DNA of 64,000 bases from Sphingobacteriaceae bacterium (GTDB lineage: Bacteria; Bacteroidota; Bacteroidia; Sphingobacteriales; Sphingobacteriaceae): contig CANHRG010000001.1 of NCBI GenBank assembly GCA_947463785.1, forward strand, positions 248,001-312,000, given 5' to 3'. Made by a program: the position numbers and the translations under genes. The notes under the pieces are model-generated. The model was given only the letters and a program-made list of their open reading frames with translations, did not search any database and was not told where the DNA came from. Position 1 is the stretch's first letter. Each line of letters opens with the position of its first letter. This document shows positions 63,640 to 64,000 of this stretch, piece after piece.

Positions 63640-64000
63640 ATGTTAGGATCTAAATTAGATATTTTTAAACCTGAATGGCTCGAAGTCGTTTTCAACGGTC
63701 GTAATAAGGCTTACGGTGCTTACGAATTGCGTAAAGAAAACCCTAAGACTACTACCCGTGCGGTAATTACCGGAACAGTATTAATTGTTGTTTTGGTAAC
63801 AGCTCCGATGATCATCAGATACATTGCCGGAATTTTACCAGACGATACCGAGCAATTTAAACAAACGGAGGTTGTTTTGGCCGCTCCGCCGCCAATTGAT
63901 AAAGATACGCCTCCTCCGCCACCAGAACCACCAAAACCAAAAGTGGATCAGGTGCGTTTCCCACCTCCGGTAGTAGTACCGGCAGAAAAGGTACGTGACG
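63640..64000 (+). CDS. tonB: Energy transducer TonB, N-terminal part (cut by window end)
   Basis: 120 codons are present. It starts MLGSKLDIFKPEWLEVVFNG and has RNKAYGAYELRKENPK, typical of Bacteroidota TonB. One membrane helix follows (about 46-66), then a proline-rich stretch (DKDTPPPPPEPPKPK, PPPVVVPAEK) that spans the periplasm. The C-terminal domain that contacts receptors lies beyond 64000. It ends the cluster of exbB-exbD-exbD and would energise TonB-dependent receptors. Confidence 0.9.
   Translation, partial: MLGSKLDIFKPEWLEVVFNGRNKAYGAYELRKENPKTTTRAVITGTVLIVVLVTAPMIIRYIAGILPDDTEQFKQTEVVLAAPPPIDKDTPPPPPEPPKPKVDQVRFPPPVVVPAEKVRD

Noticed and set aside
1-64000. Mobile element, prophage or defence island
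   Set aside because: No transposase, integrase, phage structural gene, long direct repeat or tRNA-linked attachment site was found; gene content is mostly core.

Overview
The window looks like chromosomal core DNA from a member of the Bacteroidota, most likely near the Sphingobacteriaceae (Pedobacter-like). This is inferred from gene content: an IPExxxVDY-family protein between pyruvate kinase and acyl carrier protein, FISUMP lipoproteins, an ExbB-ExbD-ExbD-TonB cluster, Bacteroidota-style SdhCAB and many TonB/OMP proteins. It is also inferred from promoters of the Bacteroidota type (TTG/TTTG, 19-21 nt, TAnnTTTG) and an almost complete lack of Shine-Dalgarno sequences. No CRISPR array, insertion sequence, integrase, prophage or rRNA operon is visible.

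Layout. 1-6.3 kb: end of a Prc protease gene, then a leftward translation cluster rplM-rpsI-rpsB-tsf-pyrH-frr and an MsbA-like exporter. 6.4-12 kb: a small membrane protein, a NagZ-like GH3 enzyme, an MbfA-type ferritin/VIT1 fusion with a small membrane partner, a beta-barrel protein and a FISUMP lipoprotein. 12-17.5 kb: B12-dependent ribonucleotide reductase, pyruvate kinase and IPExxxVDY protein, all leftward. 17.7-25.7 kb: rightward acpP-fabF-rnc-plsC-like-yicC-gmk-nadD, a haem-receptor-like TonB-dependent protein and MiaE. 25.7-32.6 kb: RsmI-like methylase, aminotransferase, UvrD-nuclease fusion, pdhB and an Lrp/AsnC regulator. 32.6-32.9 kb: a self-contained small RNA unit with tRNA-like features. 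32.9-37.2 kb: two exported amidohydrolase-family proteins. 37.4-45.6 kb: membrane protein, hflX, rbfA, trhA, SNF2 helicase, dapF and HtrA protease. 45.8-51.9 kb: second FISUMP lipoprotein, DUF1569 protein, phosphatase lipoprotein, sdhCAB and a mini plug-domain protein. 52-56.7 kb: beta-CASP nuclease, two divergent M28 peptidases and a small membrane protein. 56.8-61.3 kb: metK behind a SAM-II riboswitch, lipid kinase, YciH/SUI1 and pckA. 61.4-64 kb: exbB, exbD, exbD and the start of tonB, cut by the window end.

How the genes work together. Most of the window is housekeeping: translation, fatty-acid and nucleotide synthesis, central carbon metabolism (pyk, pdhB, sdhCAB, pckA), cofactor synthesis (nadD, metK) and RNA processing. 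The envelope genes form an outer-membrane/periplasm theme, with the TonB motor at the right end presumably powering receptors such as the one at 22.9 kb.

Most interesting non-coding signals: (1) the promoter-to-terminator small RNA at about 32666-32826, with tRNA-like acceptor, D and T arms but a shrunken anticodon region; (2) a well-matched SAM-II riboswitch before metK; (3) a 13-bp perfect inverted repeat containing DnaA-box-like sequences beside the nrdJ promoter; (4) a repeat-based terminator/attenuator between rpsB and tsf; (5) compact terminator-promoter modules between neighbouring genes. All calls come from reading the sequence; no database search was run.
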